A stretch of 64,000 nt of DNA from Bacilli bacterium (GCA_900770925.1 CAAGLY010000017.1:5310-69309), one strand, 5' to 3'; shown: positions 8,398 through 17,378, counted from the stretch's first letter. Numbers and translations are program-made. Notes: a model not told the origin generated them from the letters alone.

Positions 8398-8410
8398 TGA
8401 GAATAAAAAA

Positions 8411-8487
8411 TGGTGGCCGAGACGAGAATCGAACTCGTGACAAACCGCTTAGGAGACGGTTGCTCTACCATGCTGAGCTACCCGGCC
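8411..8487 (-). tRNA. tRNA with anticodon CCU, reads AGG; predicted to carry methionine
   Basis: A 77-base cloverleaf with encoded CCA. Acceptor GGCCGGG/CTCGGCC, D stem GCTC/GAGC, anticodon stem ACCGT/GCGGT, loop CTCCTAA, anticodon CCU. Standard tools would call tRNA-Arg. But the D loop AGCATGGTA has U at position 20, not the A20 used by ArgRS. In contrast G2-C71, C3-G70 and A73 match E. coli elongator tRNA-Met, and so does the TAGCTCAG stretch. Because AGG codons here sit at conserved Met positions, this tRNA is inferred to be charged by MetRS. Charging has not been shown from the sequence. Confidence 0.93.
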
Positions 8488-8498
8488 AGCCGATAGAA

Positions 8499-8527
8499 AT
8501 TATACACCTAGGAACAGGAAAAGGAAA
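8499..8527 (-). promoter_or_regulatory. Promoter of the tRNA(CCU)-tRNA-Arg(CCG) unit
   Basis: Minus-strand TATAAT at 8504-8499, eleven bases before the tRNA(CCU) 5' end. The -35 is weak (TTTCCT). Confidence 0.55.
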
Positions 8528-8624
8528 CAAAAAATTATTTTTATCCCAGAATCACTAGCTTTTTCACACTTGGGAAGGAAAAAACTCCATTTCATGACCA
8601 ATATTAAGTGAAGGAGGGTAGTCT

Positions 8625-10469
8625 ATGAAGTTTTCCTTGATCCCAGCTGTTGTGTTTTCAGTCCTTCTGCTTTCCTCATCCGGAGTGCAGAGTAAATATG
8701 AAGTTCCTTTTATTGATATCCCTGCCTGTAAAACGAATAGGATTACTTATAATAAGCAGGATACCTTAGAGAACCGTCTTCCTCATGATTTCTATTCCAA
8801 TGCCCCAGCTGAAGGACATCTAGGAATCGGAGGGGAACATGCCCGCCCTTTAGAAAAGAAAATCGAGCCGATTTGGATCAACAGGCCAATAGATAAGGTT
8901 GATATCGGGATCGTCTTTGCTCAGAATATTGACTATCTTCCTAAGAATGATGAAAGGAAAGCGCTTGGTTTCTCTTTTGATTTCACGATTGATGGTAAAT
9001 CCTATGTGAAAACCTACCGGAAGGTAGTAAAAGACTTAACCAGCCTCTTTCATCAGAGGGGAAAGGAGGACGATAACCAGGATGACTCTGTCTTAAAGAC
9101 AAGCTTCTTTCTCTGGAATGAGCGGACCATTAATCTCCGGATTGATTTAAACGGAAACACGATCTTCTTTCTTAATTCAGTCGACTTTTATTACGGGGAT
9201 CTTCCTAAATCAGTCTGGAAAGTCTACCTCCTTCCGAAAAACGAGGAAGACCGTTACGATATTGCTTTCAATAAAGATAACTGCCATAGGCGGGATGATG
9301 AATATACCATCAATATCGGAACAAAGGGAGAGTTCACCCTTTATTCCCCATACGGAAGCTTTTACGACAGACGTTATCTAGAAGAGTCTTTTGGAGTCCG
9401 GAAGTTTCCGGATGATGACTATGTCATTACCGATAACAATATAATTTCCGGCGGTTCCTATTTCGATGAATCCTATTTAGCACCGATCGGAACAGAATAT
9501 CTAGTTACTAGGCGAAGCTCATATATGGCCTACCAGGAAAACATTATGATCCATAGGATTGTCGGAGACAGAAAACCGCCGACTTTCTTCTTTCCCCACG
9601 GAAAGGAAATCAGAAGGAGCTATAGCAGTGACTTCACTTCCTCCGAAAGCTATGAAGGGGAAGTCCTGATCAGCGATAACAAAGACAGGGCGATTAAGAC
9701 AAAACTAGTCAGGAAAGACAGAAGCCCTATTCCGGAAAAGACCTGCGATACCTTTGACTGTATCCTTTCTGCCTACGATAGGAGGCAGAATGAAAGAAAC
9801 GAGGAGGTGAAAGTCACTCTTTTTGATGATGTTCCTCCCTTTATCGAAAGGGACTATACGGATATCTATTTGGAAAAAGGAAACCAGATCAGCAAGAGAG
9901 ACCTGCTTTCCTTTTTTCACATCGAGGATGAAATCGACGCTCATCCGACAAGGAAAGTAACTAAGGATACTTATTCCGGAAGGAAGGATAAGGCCGGAAA
10001 CTATTCCTTTACGGTAGAAGGAAAGGATAAGGAGAACAATACAATAGAAAAGACAAGGCGGATCCATGTGAAGGAAAGTTTCGGGGAATACTATTTAAAA
10101 AATAGTTTTATCAAAGCGATGGAAGAGGAAATACCGACAAAGGAGGAGATTGTCTCTAGGTTCATCCAGAGCGGAAGGATAGAAGATAAGTCTTATTCTT
10201 CCATCACCCAGATAGAAGGGGAGGAACTAAGTAATAGCCTTAAACCGGGGACTTATCAAAGGAAGCTACGCCTTTCTAGTCTAGGAGAGGAGGATGTTTT
10301 CTTTTTCTTCACCCTCACTGTTCAGGAAAAGGAAAAGAAAAGGGTGATGGAGGAAAAAGAGGAAGGATTCTTCGAAAAAATCATCTCTTTCTTTGTCAGA
10401 ATCTTCCGTGCGATAGCCGATTTCTTTTCCTCCCTCTTCTCTAAAGGGGAAACATCTTCCCCTGCTTAA
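8625..10469 (+). CDS. Large secreted or surface protein of unknown function
   Basis: A 614-residue protein with an N-terminal signal peptide (hydrophobic to about residue 22) and no lipobox. The middle is rich in charged residues and Tyr. Around residues 340-490 there are segments like bacterial Ig/HYR-type modules: RKPPTFFFP, DDVPPFIE, and DKAGNYSFTVEGKDKENN. The C-terminus (about 575-605) has an amphipathic, Phe/Ile-rich stretch, EKIISFF...IADFFSSLF, that could attach to membrane. AAGGAGGG precedes the ATG. No enzymatic motif was recognised. It may be a surface adhesion or wall-associated protein. Confidence 0.7.
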   Translation: MKFSLIPAVVFSVLLLSSSGVQSKYEVPFIDIPACKTNRITYNKQDTLENRLPHDFYSNAPAEGHLGIGGEHARPLEKKIEPIWINRPIDKVDIGIVFAQNIDYLPKNDERKALGFSFDFTIDGKSYVKTYRKVVKDLTSLFHQRGKEDDNQDDSVLKTSFFLWNERTINLRIDLNGNTIFFLNSVDFYYGDLPKSVWKVYLLPKNEEDRYDIAFNKDNCHRRDDEYTINIGTKGEFTLYSPYGSFYDRRYLEESFGVRKFPDDDYVITDNNIISGGSYFDESYLAPIGTEYLVTRRSSYMAYQENIMIHRIVGDRKPPTFFFPHGKEIRRSYSSDFTSSESYEGEVLISDNKDRAIKTKLVRKDRSPIPEKTCDTFDCILSAYDRRQNERNEEVKVTLFDDVPPFIERDYTDIYLEKGNQISKRDLLSFFHIEDEIDAHPTRKVTKDTYSGRKDKAGNYSFTVEGKDKENNTIEKTRRIHVKESFGEYYLKNSFIKAMEEEIPTKEEIVSRFIQSGRIEDKSYSSITQIEGEELSNSLKPGTYQRKLRLSSLGEEDVFFFFTLTVQEKEKKRVMEEKEEGFFEKIISFFVRIFRAIADFFSSLFSKGETSSPA

Positions 10470-10476
10470 AAATCAA

Positions 10477-10505
10477 TTGCACTTTCTTTCTTCTTGGGGT
10501 ATCAT
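10477..10505 (+). promoter_or_regulatory. Promoter of tRNA-Leu
   Basis: TTGCAC (10477-10482) and TATCAT (10500-10505) with exact 17-base spacing; the tRNA begins twelve bases later. Confidence 0.75.
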
Positions 10506-10516
10506 TATTTAGCTAT

Positions 10517-10599
10517 GCAGCTGTGGCGAAACTGGTAGACGCGCTAGATTCAGGTTCTAGTGGTTACCCATGGGGGTTCGAGTCCCCCCAGCTGCACCA
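10517..10599 (+). tRNA. tRNA-Leu, anticodon CAG
   Basis: 83 bases including CCA. Acceptor GCAGCTG/CAGCTGC, anticodon stem CTAGA/TCTAG with loop TTCAGGT (anticodon CAG), a type II variable arm with TGG/CCA, and T arm GGGGG-TTCGAGT-CCCCC. It reads CTG. Confidence 0.96.
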
Positions 10600-10613
10600 C
10601 TAAAGAATAATTG

Positions 10614-10634
10614 CCCGGAGAAATCCGGGTTTTT
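10614..10634 (+). terminator. Terminator of tRNA-Leu
   Basis: CCCGGA-GAAA-TCCGGG followed by TTTTT. Confidence 0.85.
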
Positions 10635-10714
10635 CTCTTCTTTCTTTTCTCTTTAAAGCTAGGAAAATAACCGAGTTTACGATAAAATAAAGAAAAACTG
10701 AAAGGAGAAGCAAA

Positions 10715-12772
10715 ATGATGGATGAACGTCTGAACCCTCTGTTTACCCCCTGGAAGATCGGAAATGTGGAAATCAAGAACCGCATTGTCAGGACCTCAAG
10801 GGGAGGAACCGATTTATTCGGCTGGAGGGAAATCAACCACTTCGATAAGGAAGGCGCAAAATTTCTGCTTGATAAGGCAGAACATGATGTCGGATTAATC
10901 CTTCCTGGCTGTCAGCCGGTCTATAACCCTAGGCTCGGTCAGTGGCTTTACCGGAAAAAGAGCAGGTTCAAGAAGGTAAAACCGTTCAGGGATGAAATCC
11001 ACAGCCATGGAGCAAAGCTCTTTATCCAGCTTACTGCAGGCTTTGGCCGTTCCTTCTGTGTTTCCGACAGGAGGGAGAAATTAGCTTCCAATAAGGTGCT
11101 TAATGTTCTCTCTAAGCCGATCAGGAACTTCGATAAGATCTGTGCCACAGCCTCTCCTTCTCCTAACCGCTGGTCCGATAAGGTCCCTTCCCGTGCTCTG
11201 ACAAAGAAGGAAATCGACCAGTTCATCTATGCATTTGCAAAGACCTCAAAGCTTCTTAAGGATAACGGAGTCGATGGTGTGGAAGTCCATGCAGTCCATG
11301 AAGGCTATAGGCTTGATCAGTTTACCCTGAACTATGTCAATAAACGGACAGACGAATACGGAGGAAGTTTAGAGAACCGTTACCGCTTCGCCATCGAGAT
11401 TGTCAAAGCAATCAAGAAGGAATGCGGAGAAGATTTTCCTGTTTCCCTCCGTTATTCGGTCATTTCGAAGACCAAAGGATTCCGGGAAGGTGCTCTCCCT
11501 GGCGAAGAATACACGGAAGTCGGCCGTGATAGGGAAGAAAGCAAGGAGGCCATCAAGCTTCTTTCTGATGCCGGATATGATAGGTTCAACTGCGATAACG
11601 GAACCTATGATGCCTGGTACTGGGCTCATCCGCCGATCTATAGGCCGGAGAACTGCAACCTCAAGGATGTCGAAGAGATTAAGCACTACACCACAAAACC
11701 GGTTGTCTGTGCCGGACGTCTTGATCCATATGCAGCTTCCTTGGCCATCAAGGAAGGTAAGCTAGACGGAGCCGGATTCGCCCGTCCCTTCTTAGCTGAT
11801 CCGCATTGGGTGACGAAGAGGAAGGAAGGAGAGAGGGAGGAAATCCGTCCCTGCATCTGCTGCCATAACGGATGCTTCAATAGGGCACACTATAAAGGAC
11901 ATGCTAATGATCAATCCTTGACCGATTCACTCCATAGGTCCCGCTGTGCAGTCAATGCAGAGACTAGGCAGACAACGAAGCACTATATTGCGAAGACAAA
12001 ATCTCCGAAGAAAGTTGTCATCATTGGTGGCGGCATCGGCGGAAGGGAAGCGGCAAGAGTCTTAAAACTCCGCGGACATGAACCGGTCATCTATGAGAAG
12101 AGTAATCATCTCGGCGGTGTCTTTGTGGAAGCAGGCTCTGCTTCCTTTAAAGGAAAGCTTCGTGAATTGCTTGCCTGGTACGAGAAACAGAGGAAGGATA
12201 GGAATATCGAAATCCACCTCAATACGGAAGTTAAAGATGTTCACGAAATCAAAGCGGATCACTATATTATCGCAACAGGATCGACTCCGAAGTTCTTCAA
12301 ATCCGTTCCTGGATTTGAAAAGGGAATTGAGGCTGTCGAATACCTGAAAGACAAGAAATGCGGTGACAATGTTGTCGTTGTCGGCGGTGGTCTCACTGGC
12401 TGTGAAATCGCATATGAGCTCTGCCTAGAAGGAAAGAAACCGACCATTGTCGAAAGGAAGGACGATTTAGTTGCTCAGACCGGTGTCTGTCTTGCTAACT
12501 CTTCCTACTTACGTGAATACTTCGCTTTACATAAGGTTCCTGTCTATCTTGAAACCAAGGTGAAGGAAATCAAGGATAAGGAAGTTATCTGCACCGGCAA
12601 GGACGGAAAGGATATTGTCTTACCATGCGACAGCGTGATTACTTCTGTCGGCTATAATCCTGCTCCGCTGATAAACAAGAGCAAGAAAGTCGACTTAGTC
12701 GGAGACTGCAACGGAATCGGAAATCTCCGCAATGTCATCTGGGGCGCATACGAAGCCGCTAGGAAGATCTAG
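10715..12772 (+). CDS. NADH:flavin oxidoreductase of the 2-enoate / 2,4-dienoyl-CoA reductase type
   Basis: A 685-residue, two-part flavoenzyme. Residues 1-370 form an old-yellow-enzyme TIM barrel: LFTPWKIGNVEIKNRIV at the start, VDGVEVHAVHEGYRLDQF, and NKRTDEYGGSLENRYRF. A 4Fe-4S cysteine motif follows (CICCHNGC... with a later RCAVN). The C-terminal half has two Rossmann folds for FAD and NAD(P): VVIIGGGIGG-M-EAA and VVVVGGGLTGCEIAYEL; the AGG Met matches the common GGMEAA. Substrate unknown. It is in an operon with the two aconitase X genes, so it may reduce the unsaturated product of that dehydratase. Confidence 0.85.
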   Translation: MMDERLNPLFTPWKIGNVEIKNRIVRTSRGGTDLFGWREINHFDKEGAKFLLDKAEHDVGLILPGCQPVYNPRLGQWLYRKKSRFKKVKPFRDEIHSHGAKLFIQLTAGFGRSFCVSDRREKLASNKVLNVLSKPIRNFDKICATASPSPNRWSDKVPSRALTKKEIDQFIYAFAKTSKLLKDNGVDGVEVHAVHEGYRLDQFTLNYVNKRTDEYGGSLENRYRFAIEIVKAIKKECGEDFPVSLRYSVISKTKGFREGALPGEEYTEVGRDREESKEAIKLLSDAGYDRFNCDNGTYDAWYWAHPPIYRPENCNLKDVEEIKHYTTKPVVCAGRLDPYAASLAIKEGKLDGAGFARPFLADPHWVTKRKEGEREEIRPCICCHNGCFNRAHYKGHANDQSLTDSLHRSRCAVNAETRQTTKHYIAKTKSPKKVVIIGGGIGGREAARVLKLRGHEPVIYEKSNHLGGVFVEAGSASFKGKLRELLAWYEKQRKDRNIEIHLNTEVKDVHEIKADHYIIATGSTPKFFKSVPGFEKGIEAVEYLKDKKCGDNVVVVGGGLTGCEIAYELCLEGKKPTIVERKDDLVAQTGVCLANSSYLREYFALHKVPVYLETKVKEIKDKEVICTGKDGKDIVLPCDSVITSVGYNPAPLINKSKKVDLVGDCNGIGNLRNVIWGAYEAARKI

Positions 12773-12786
12773 GAAAGGAGAAGGAT

Positions 12787-14082
12787 ATGTACGAACCGAA
12801 AAGGCAGCTGACCGACGAGGAAAAAGACATCCTTGCCGGGAAGAAAGGCGAGACGAGGGCGAAGAGGAGGGAATGTCTAGTCCGTTACGGGGATATCTTC
12901 GGCGCAAAGAGAAGGGTTAAAGTCACCCATAAGGAAGGACATTTAGTCACTTCCTTCGGACTTCAGCTTCTCACGCCGATTTATCCGTTAAGGAATGAGC
13001 TGATTCAGGCCGGACTTGTTGCAGAAGAAGGATTCACCGCTGATCCCCGTCCGTTAGACTATGAGAATGTCAAAGCCAATCCGATCGAAAAGCTTGTCTT
13101 TAACCACTTCAGGTATTCCACACAGAAAAAGTACGAAGAACAGCTCAAGAAGGTCGGCAGGAAAGATGACAAAGGCTTCTCCTGCACCTGCTATTTCAAA
13201 GAGAACGGAAACACGCCGAAGAAAGGAGACATTCTTTCCTGGGCGGAGAGCTCTGCGGTTGTCTATGCCAACTCTGTTTTAGGTGCCCGCTGCAACCGTA
13301 ACTCCGGTGTCTATGATTTATTCGGAACCCTTCTTGGCGAAGTTCCGGAATTCGGTTTCCTTCTCGATGAAGGACGGAAAGCCGATTATAAGGTCGTCAT
13401 CAAATGCACTAAGCTTCCTGAAGCCCAGATTCTTGGATCGGCAATCGGAAGGAAGGTTAGGGAAAAGGTTCCTTATGTCATCGGATTAGACAAGTGGCTT
13501 AAGGATCTTCCGGATGAGGATACGATTGCCTATCTGAAAGATTTCGGAGCAGCTACAGCCAGCAATGGCGCTGTCGGCCTTTATCACATCGATAAGATTA
13601 CTCCGGAAGCAAAGGAGTTTGGTGAATCCCTGATCAAAGAGGATGCTAAGGACTATGTCATTGACGATGCCGAGATCGAACGTGTCTATAAGAACTATCC
13701 GATCAGGTGGAAGAATAAGTCCGCTAAGCCTCATAAATGCTTTATCGGATGCCCGCATCTGACCTATAAGCAGCTTGTCGACTGGACCATCAAGAGGGAA
13801 GAGGGACTGAAAGAGAGCGGAAAGAAGAAACTTGTGGTCGATACGGTCTTAACGACCTCTCCGCATGTCATCGACGAATTCAAAAAGAGCGAGTACTATG
13901 GCCGCTTAGTTGCGACCGGTGCCCGTCTCTCCTATATCTGCCCATTAAGGTATCTGGATAATCCGCTCTGCCATAACCGTCCGGTTATCACCAATTCCAA
14001 CAAGCTCCGCACCTATACCTTCGCACGATATGAGAAGGATAGTAAGATTCTGAATCTCATTACCGGAAAGGAGACCTACTAG
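12787..14082 (+). CDS. Aconitase X catalytic (large) subunit, DUF521
   Basis: 431 residues, full length for the AcnX catalytic domain. The family feature is a Cys-rich, aconitase-like hydro-lyase that dehydrates a hydroxy acid. Seen: FSCTCYF, SSAVVYANSVLGARCNRNSGVYDL (shown in part), CFIGCPHLTYKQL and a C-terminal NRPVITNSNKLRTY. Characterised bacterial AcnX enzymes include cis-3-hydroxy-L-proline dehydratase; archaeal ones act on mevalonate 5-phosphate. Which substrate applies here cannot be decided. The start has AAAGGAG just upstream, 14 bases after the oxidoreductase gene. Confidence 0.85.
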   Translation: MYEPKRQLTDEEKDILAGKKGETRAKRRECLVRYGDIFGAKRRVKVTHKEGHLVTSFGLQLLTPIYPLRNELIQAGLVAEEGFTADPRPLDYENVKANPIEKLVFNHFRYSTQKKYEEQLKKVGRKDDKGFSCTCYFKENGNTPKKGDILSWAESSAVVYANSVLGARCNRNSGVYDLFGTLLGEVPEFGFLLDEGRKADYKVVIKCTKLPEAQILGSAIGRKVREKVPYVIGLDKWLKDLPDEDTIAYLKDFGAATASNGAVGLYHIDKITPEAKEFGESLIKEDAKDYVIDDAEIERVYKNYPIRWKNKSAKPHKCFIGCPHLTYKQLVDWTIKREEGLKESGKKKLVVDTVLTTSPHVIDEFKKSEYYGRLVATGARLSYICPLRYLDNPLCHNRPVITNSNKLRTYTFARYEKDSKILNLITGKETY

Positions 14083-14083
14083 A

Positions 14084-14527
14084 ATGAAAGAGTTCCACGG
14101 ACGTCCGTTATTTGCTAAGGAGTTTACCGGCGAGGCTGTTGTTTCCCATAACGGCTTCAATACCTTAGCTAGCTTCCAGTCTTCTCTGCTGAGTAAATCG
14201 GCAAAGAAGGTCAGTGTCTCTGACCAGAACAACCCGGATCTGTTCAAGAAGAACATTACCGGAAAGATTCTCTGCCTCCCTCAGACCATCGGCTCCACTA
14301 CCGGAGGACTTGTCATTCAGACTGCCGCTAACCGCCACCTTGCTCCGGCTGCCAGGCTTTTCGCTGATGAGATTGATCCACTTGCCGCAAGCGGTATTGT
14401 TCTCTCCAATGTCTGGGAAAAAGTTCCTCTTCTCTGCATCGACCGTCTAGGAAGAGATTTCCTCGATACCGTAAAGACCGGTGACCAGATTACCATCAAG
14501 GAAGACGGAACCGTCATTGTCGGCTAA
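14084..14527 (+). CDS. Aconitase X swivel (small) subunit, DUF126
   Basis: 147 residues matching the AcnX swivel domain, which completes the active site of the large subunit encoded just upstream. Motifs: FTGEAVVSHNGFNTLASF, then GKILCLPQTIGSTTGG with the conserved Ser/Thr-rich loop, and GDQITIKEDGTVIV at the end. The gap to the large subunit is one base and a strong terminator follows, so the operon ends here. Confidence 0.85.
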   Translation: MKEFHGRPLFAKEFTGEAVVSHNGFNTLASFQSSLLSKSAKKVSVSDQNNPDLFKKNITGKILCLPQTIGSTTGGLVIQTAANRHLAPAARLFADEIDPLAASGIVLSNVWEKVPLLCIDRLGRDFLDTVKTGDQITIKEDGTVIVG

Positions 14528-14545
14528 CCGTTAAACTGAAAAAAG

Positions 14546-14576
14546 GACCGCCTGTTATCCTTAGGCGGTCTTTTTT
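14546..14576. terminator. Strong, probably bidirectional terminator
   Basis: GACCGCCT (14546-14553) and AGGCGGTC (14563-14570) form an 8-bp stem, with T6 after it and an A run before it. Confidence 0.88.
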
Positions 14577-14810
14577 ATGTCCATCTCTTTCTCTGAAGAA
14601 AGAGTTTTTAGATTAATAATGTCTTGTGGACAGGACTACAGAGCAGATTTCCTTTCTTATGAATGGTCTTGGTTTCAGTCCGGTCTTGTTAAGATGCTTT
14701 TTGGTAAGCGGAGTGGAACAGTCTGCTTCTGTCTGCATAAAGTCTCTGCTTATGGATTTTACATTCGAAAAATCGTTTCAGCCTATTATTGGAAAACGAT
14801 AAGACCAAAT
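14577..14810. other. Spacer without a convincing gene
   Basis: An open frame of 111 codons starts at 14577 on the plus strand, but it begins inside the terminator's tail and runs into the conserved 3' end of the opposite gene. It has no ribosome site and no recognisable domain. I see no gene here. Confidence 0.5.
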
Positions 14811-15347
14811 CTAGAATTTGATTTCTTTTACAACTTCATCACTCAGAAGATCAAACAGTTTAATTCCTTCTTCATTCCTGACCCTATAGGAGTGACGGCT
14901 GTCTTTCGGTAAGGAGATAGATCCCGGATTAGCAAGGATAAGATTTCCTTTTTTCTCTAATACCCCGATATGGGTATGGCCCTGGAGGAAAATATCTCCT
15001 GGATTAAGAGGAAGATTATCAAAGGAATAATGATGGCCGTGTGTCCTCGTAATCTGTTTTCCAAAGACATACCTTGTTCCGATTTCAGAAAAGAGGAAAG
15101 GAGAAACCATCTGGTCGACTTCCGATTCGCAGTTTCCTTTTATGGCAATAAGCTTATCGGCATAGGAGTTGACTAGCTTTACGCAGTCTCGCGGGGAATA
15201 TTCTTCCGGCGGGATGTTCCGTGCACCGGAATAATAGAAGTCTCCGAGAAGGACGATCTTCTCCGGATTCAGTTTTTCTGCCTTTGAAAAGAAAATCTTC
15301 GCATAATGGTAAGAACCATGGATGTCAGAACCAATCAGAAAATTCAT
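14811..15347 (-). CDS. YfcE/MJ0936-type metallophosphodiesterase (copy 1)
   Basis: 178 residues of the calcineurin-like phosphodiesterase fold. Metal-binding motifs in order: SDIHGSY, LLGDFYYSG, AIKGNCES, THGHHYSF and LQGHTHIG, followed by NPGSISLPKD. The YfcE group hydrolyses phosphodiester bonds with two bound metals in the cytoplasm; the physiological substrate is usually unknown. It is 30 bases downstream of a second, related gene on the same strand. Confidence 0.88.
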   Translation of the reverse strand: MNFLIGSDIHGSYHYAKIFFSKAEKLNPEKIVLLGDFYYSGARNIPPEEYSPRDCVKLVNSYADKLIAIKGNCESEVDQMVSPFLFSEIGTRYVFGKQITRTHGHHYSFDNLPLNPGDIFLQGHTHIGVLEKKGNLILANPGSISLPKDSRHSYRVRNEEGIKLFDLLSDEVVKEIKF

Positions 15348-15377
15348 TGTGGTAGTCTCCTTATATATTAATATGTT

Positions 15378-15872
15378 TCAAAAATCAAGCGACTGAACAA
15401 GAGAAGAGGAATCAAAGTCGACGATTCTCCTTCCTTTATCATCCCTTATCCTATAGGAATGGATGCCGTCTCTCGGCTCTGCTAAGGAACCGGGATTTCC
15501 GATAATCCGTCCCCTATTGTCCTTGGTGATGAATCCGATATGGGAATGGCCGACAAGCCTTATATCATAAGGGGCTGTATAGTTATGGGGACTATAGAAA
15601 TGCCCATGGGTAAGGACAATGCTCTTCTTGAACTGATAGTCCCTGTTGATAAGGGGCCTATCGAAACGGGCAAAGTCAATCTCCTCATAGGAGTCACAGT
15701 TCCCTCTGACTGCTAAAATCTTATCATGCAGGGGATTAAGGACATCGATGACATCATAGAGGAGATCTCCTAACAGATAGAGCTTATCGAAATGTTCTCT
15801 CTTAAAGAGATCTAAGGCTGCCTTAGCATAGCTTTCATTGCTGTGCAGATCGCTTAATACCCTGATTTTCAT
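15378..15872 (-). CDS. YfcE/MJ0936-type metallophosphodiesterase (copy 2)
   Basis: 164 residues with the same motif order as the neighbour: SDLHSNES, LLGDLLYD, AVRGNCDS, THGHFYS, LVGHSHIG and NPGSLAEPRD. The N-terminus reads KI-M-VLSDLH with AGG as Met, the usual hydrophobic strand. The two copies are clearly paralogous but well diverged, suggesting an old duplication and perhaps different substrates. Copy 2 is first in the likely two-gene operon. Confidence 0.88.
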   Translation of the reverse strand: MKIRVLSDLHSNESYAKAALDLFKREHFDKLYLLGDLLYDVIDVLNPLHDKILAVRGNCDSYEEIDFARFDRPLINRDYQFKKSIVLTHGHFYSPHNYTAPYDIRLVGHSHIGFITKDNRGRIIGNPGSLAEPRDGIHSYRIRDDKGRRIVDFDSSSLVQSLDF

Positions 15873-16058
15873 GATGGGATTATTCTAATTAGTCAAGGAT
15901 AGAAAAGCAAACGGATGCCTCTGCTTTTTCCCTCCTTCAAAGAGATATTTTCTGCTCATGGAAATGAGCCCTATAGTAGCAGGATGAACCTTGTTCCATC
16001 CCTTTAAATCCATAGATAAACCTGTGCTATAATTCTAAAGAAATAAAGGAGACAGATT

Positions 16059-17225
16059 ATGAACAGCTTTTTCTGGGAAACCCCGACGAAAGTCTACTTC
16101 GGCAAGGGAGTCGTTGATCAATATCTGAAAGAAGTCAGGTCGAAATTCGGTAAACACATTCTCCTCACCTATGGGAAATCCTCCATTAAGAAGAGGGGGC
16201 TTTACGATAAGGTCTATTCCATCCTCAAGGACTTTGAAATCGATGAACTTGGCGGAATCGAACCGAACCCGAAATACAATCCTTCTGTTCTAGAAGGAGT
16301 CAAGATCTGCAAGGAAAAGAAAATCGATGTCATCCTTTCTGTCGGAGGAGGATCCGTCTTAGATTGCTCAAAGGCAATCGCCGGAGGTGCCTGTTATGAC
16401 GGAGAGCCCTGGGACATCATTACCGGGAAAGCCGAGACAAAGAAAGCTGTTCCGATTGTCGATATCCTTACGTTAGCGGCTACCGGTTCGGAATTCGATG
16501 ACGGCGGTGTCATTTCCAGAACGGAAACGAATGATAAGCTCTGCTATAGCTCTCCGCTTGTCTTCCCTGCTTATTCCTTCCTTGATCCGACTTATACCTA
16601 CTCTGTTTCTAAGAAACAGACAGCAGCCGGAACGGCTGATGCGAGGAATCATGTCTTTGAGCAGTACTTTGCTACTCCTACGACTATTCTCAATGACGGT
16701 TTCAGGGAAGCAAGGCTCCGCTCACTGATGACGAACGTCAAGATTGCCTTAGAAGACCCTTTTAACGAAGAAGCACGCAGTCAGTTAAGGTGGGACTGCT
16801 CCTTTGGATGCAACGGCATCCTTTCCTGCGGAAGCGGTGCCTCTCATTGGCCAAGGCATGCCATCGAACATGCTCTCTCTGCCTATTACGACATCACCCA
16901 TGGTGAAGGACTTGCCATTATCACTCCGCGCTGGAGGAAGCATATCCTTAACGAAAAGAGCGTTGACCGCTTTGTCTCCTACGGCGAACATGTCTTAGGA
17001 CTGAAGAATGAAGGAGATAAGTATGCTCTTGCCAATAAGGCAATCGATAGGACCTATGACTTTTTCCTTTCCCTTGGTATTCCAAGGCATCTCAAAGAGG
17101 TCGGAATCGATGAATCGAGATTAGAGGAGAGGACAGAACATATCGTGAAGAACGAGGGCCTTGATCAGGCATGGGCGCCTCTCTACCATGACGATATTCT
17201 TGCCATCCTGAAAGAATCGCTGTAG
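16059..17225 (+). CDS. Iron-containing alcohol dehydrogenase, butanol dehydrogenase-like
   Basis: 388 residues, the usual length of group III Fe-ADH (BDH/YqhD type). NAD(P) site: VILSVGGGSVLDCSKAIA. Metal region: GTADA-M-NHVFEQYF, HAIEHALSAYYDITHGEGL (one His per motif), and TPRW-M-KH. The AGG-as-Met reading restores the family sequence at both places marked M. It would reduce aldehydes to alcohols or the reverse in fermentation. It is a single gene with TATAAT at 16028-16033, AAAGGAG before the start, and its own terminator. Confidence 0.9.
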   Translation: MNSFFWETPTKVYFGKGVVDQYLKEVRSKFGKHILLTYGKSSIKKRGLYDKVYSILKDFEIDELGGIEPNPKYNPSVLEGVKICKEKKIDVILSVGGGSVLDCSKAIAGGACYDGEPWDIITGKAETKKAVPIVDILTLAATGSEFDDGGVISRTETNDKLCYSSPLVFPAYSFLDPTYTYSVSKKQTAAGTADARNHVFEQYFATPTTILNDGFREARLRSLMTNVKIALEDPFNEEARSQLRWDCSFGCNGILSCGSGASHWPRHAIEHALSAYYDITHGEGLAIITPRWRKHILNEKSVDRFVSYGEHVLGLKNEGDKYALANKAIDRTYDFFLSLGIPRHLKEVGIDESRLEERTEHIVKNEGLDQAWAPLYHDDILAILKESL

Positions 17226-17247
17226 AGATTTACTAGACTGGCTTATA

Positions 17248-17288
17248 CCCGTTCCGGAGACTTCTTTTGTTTTCCGGAACGGGTTTTT
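17248..17288 (+). terminator. Terminator of the alcohol dehydrogenase gene
   Basis: CCCGTTCCGGA pairs with TCCGGAACGGG (11 bp) and is followed by TTTTT. Confidence 0.88.
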
Positions 17289-17378
17289 CTTTTGAAACCA
17301 AAACAAAAGATAACTATTTACGGTTAGGAAAAGTATTCTTACTATTTGTGTTTCAGGCACAAGGTAAAATGTAACCCC

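Noticed and set aside
14577..14912. 111-codon frame on the plus strand
   Set aside because: It starts in a terminator tail, lacks a ribosome site, and overlaps the conserved end of the phosphodiesterase gene on the other strand.
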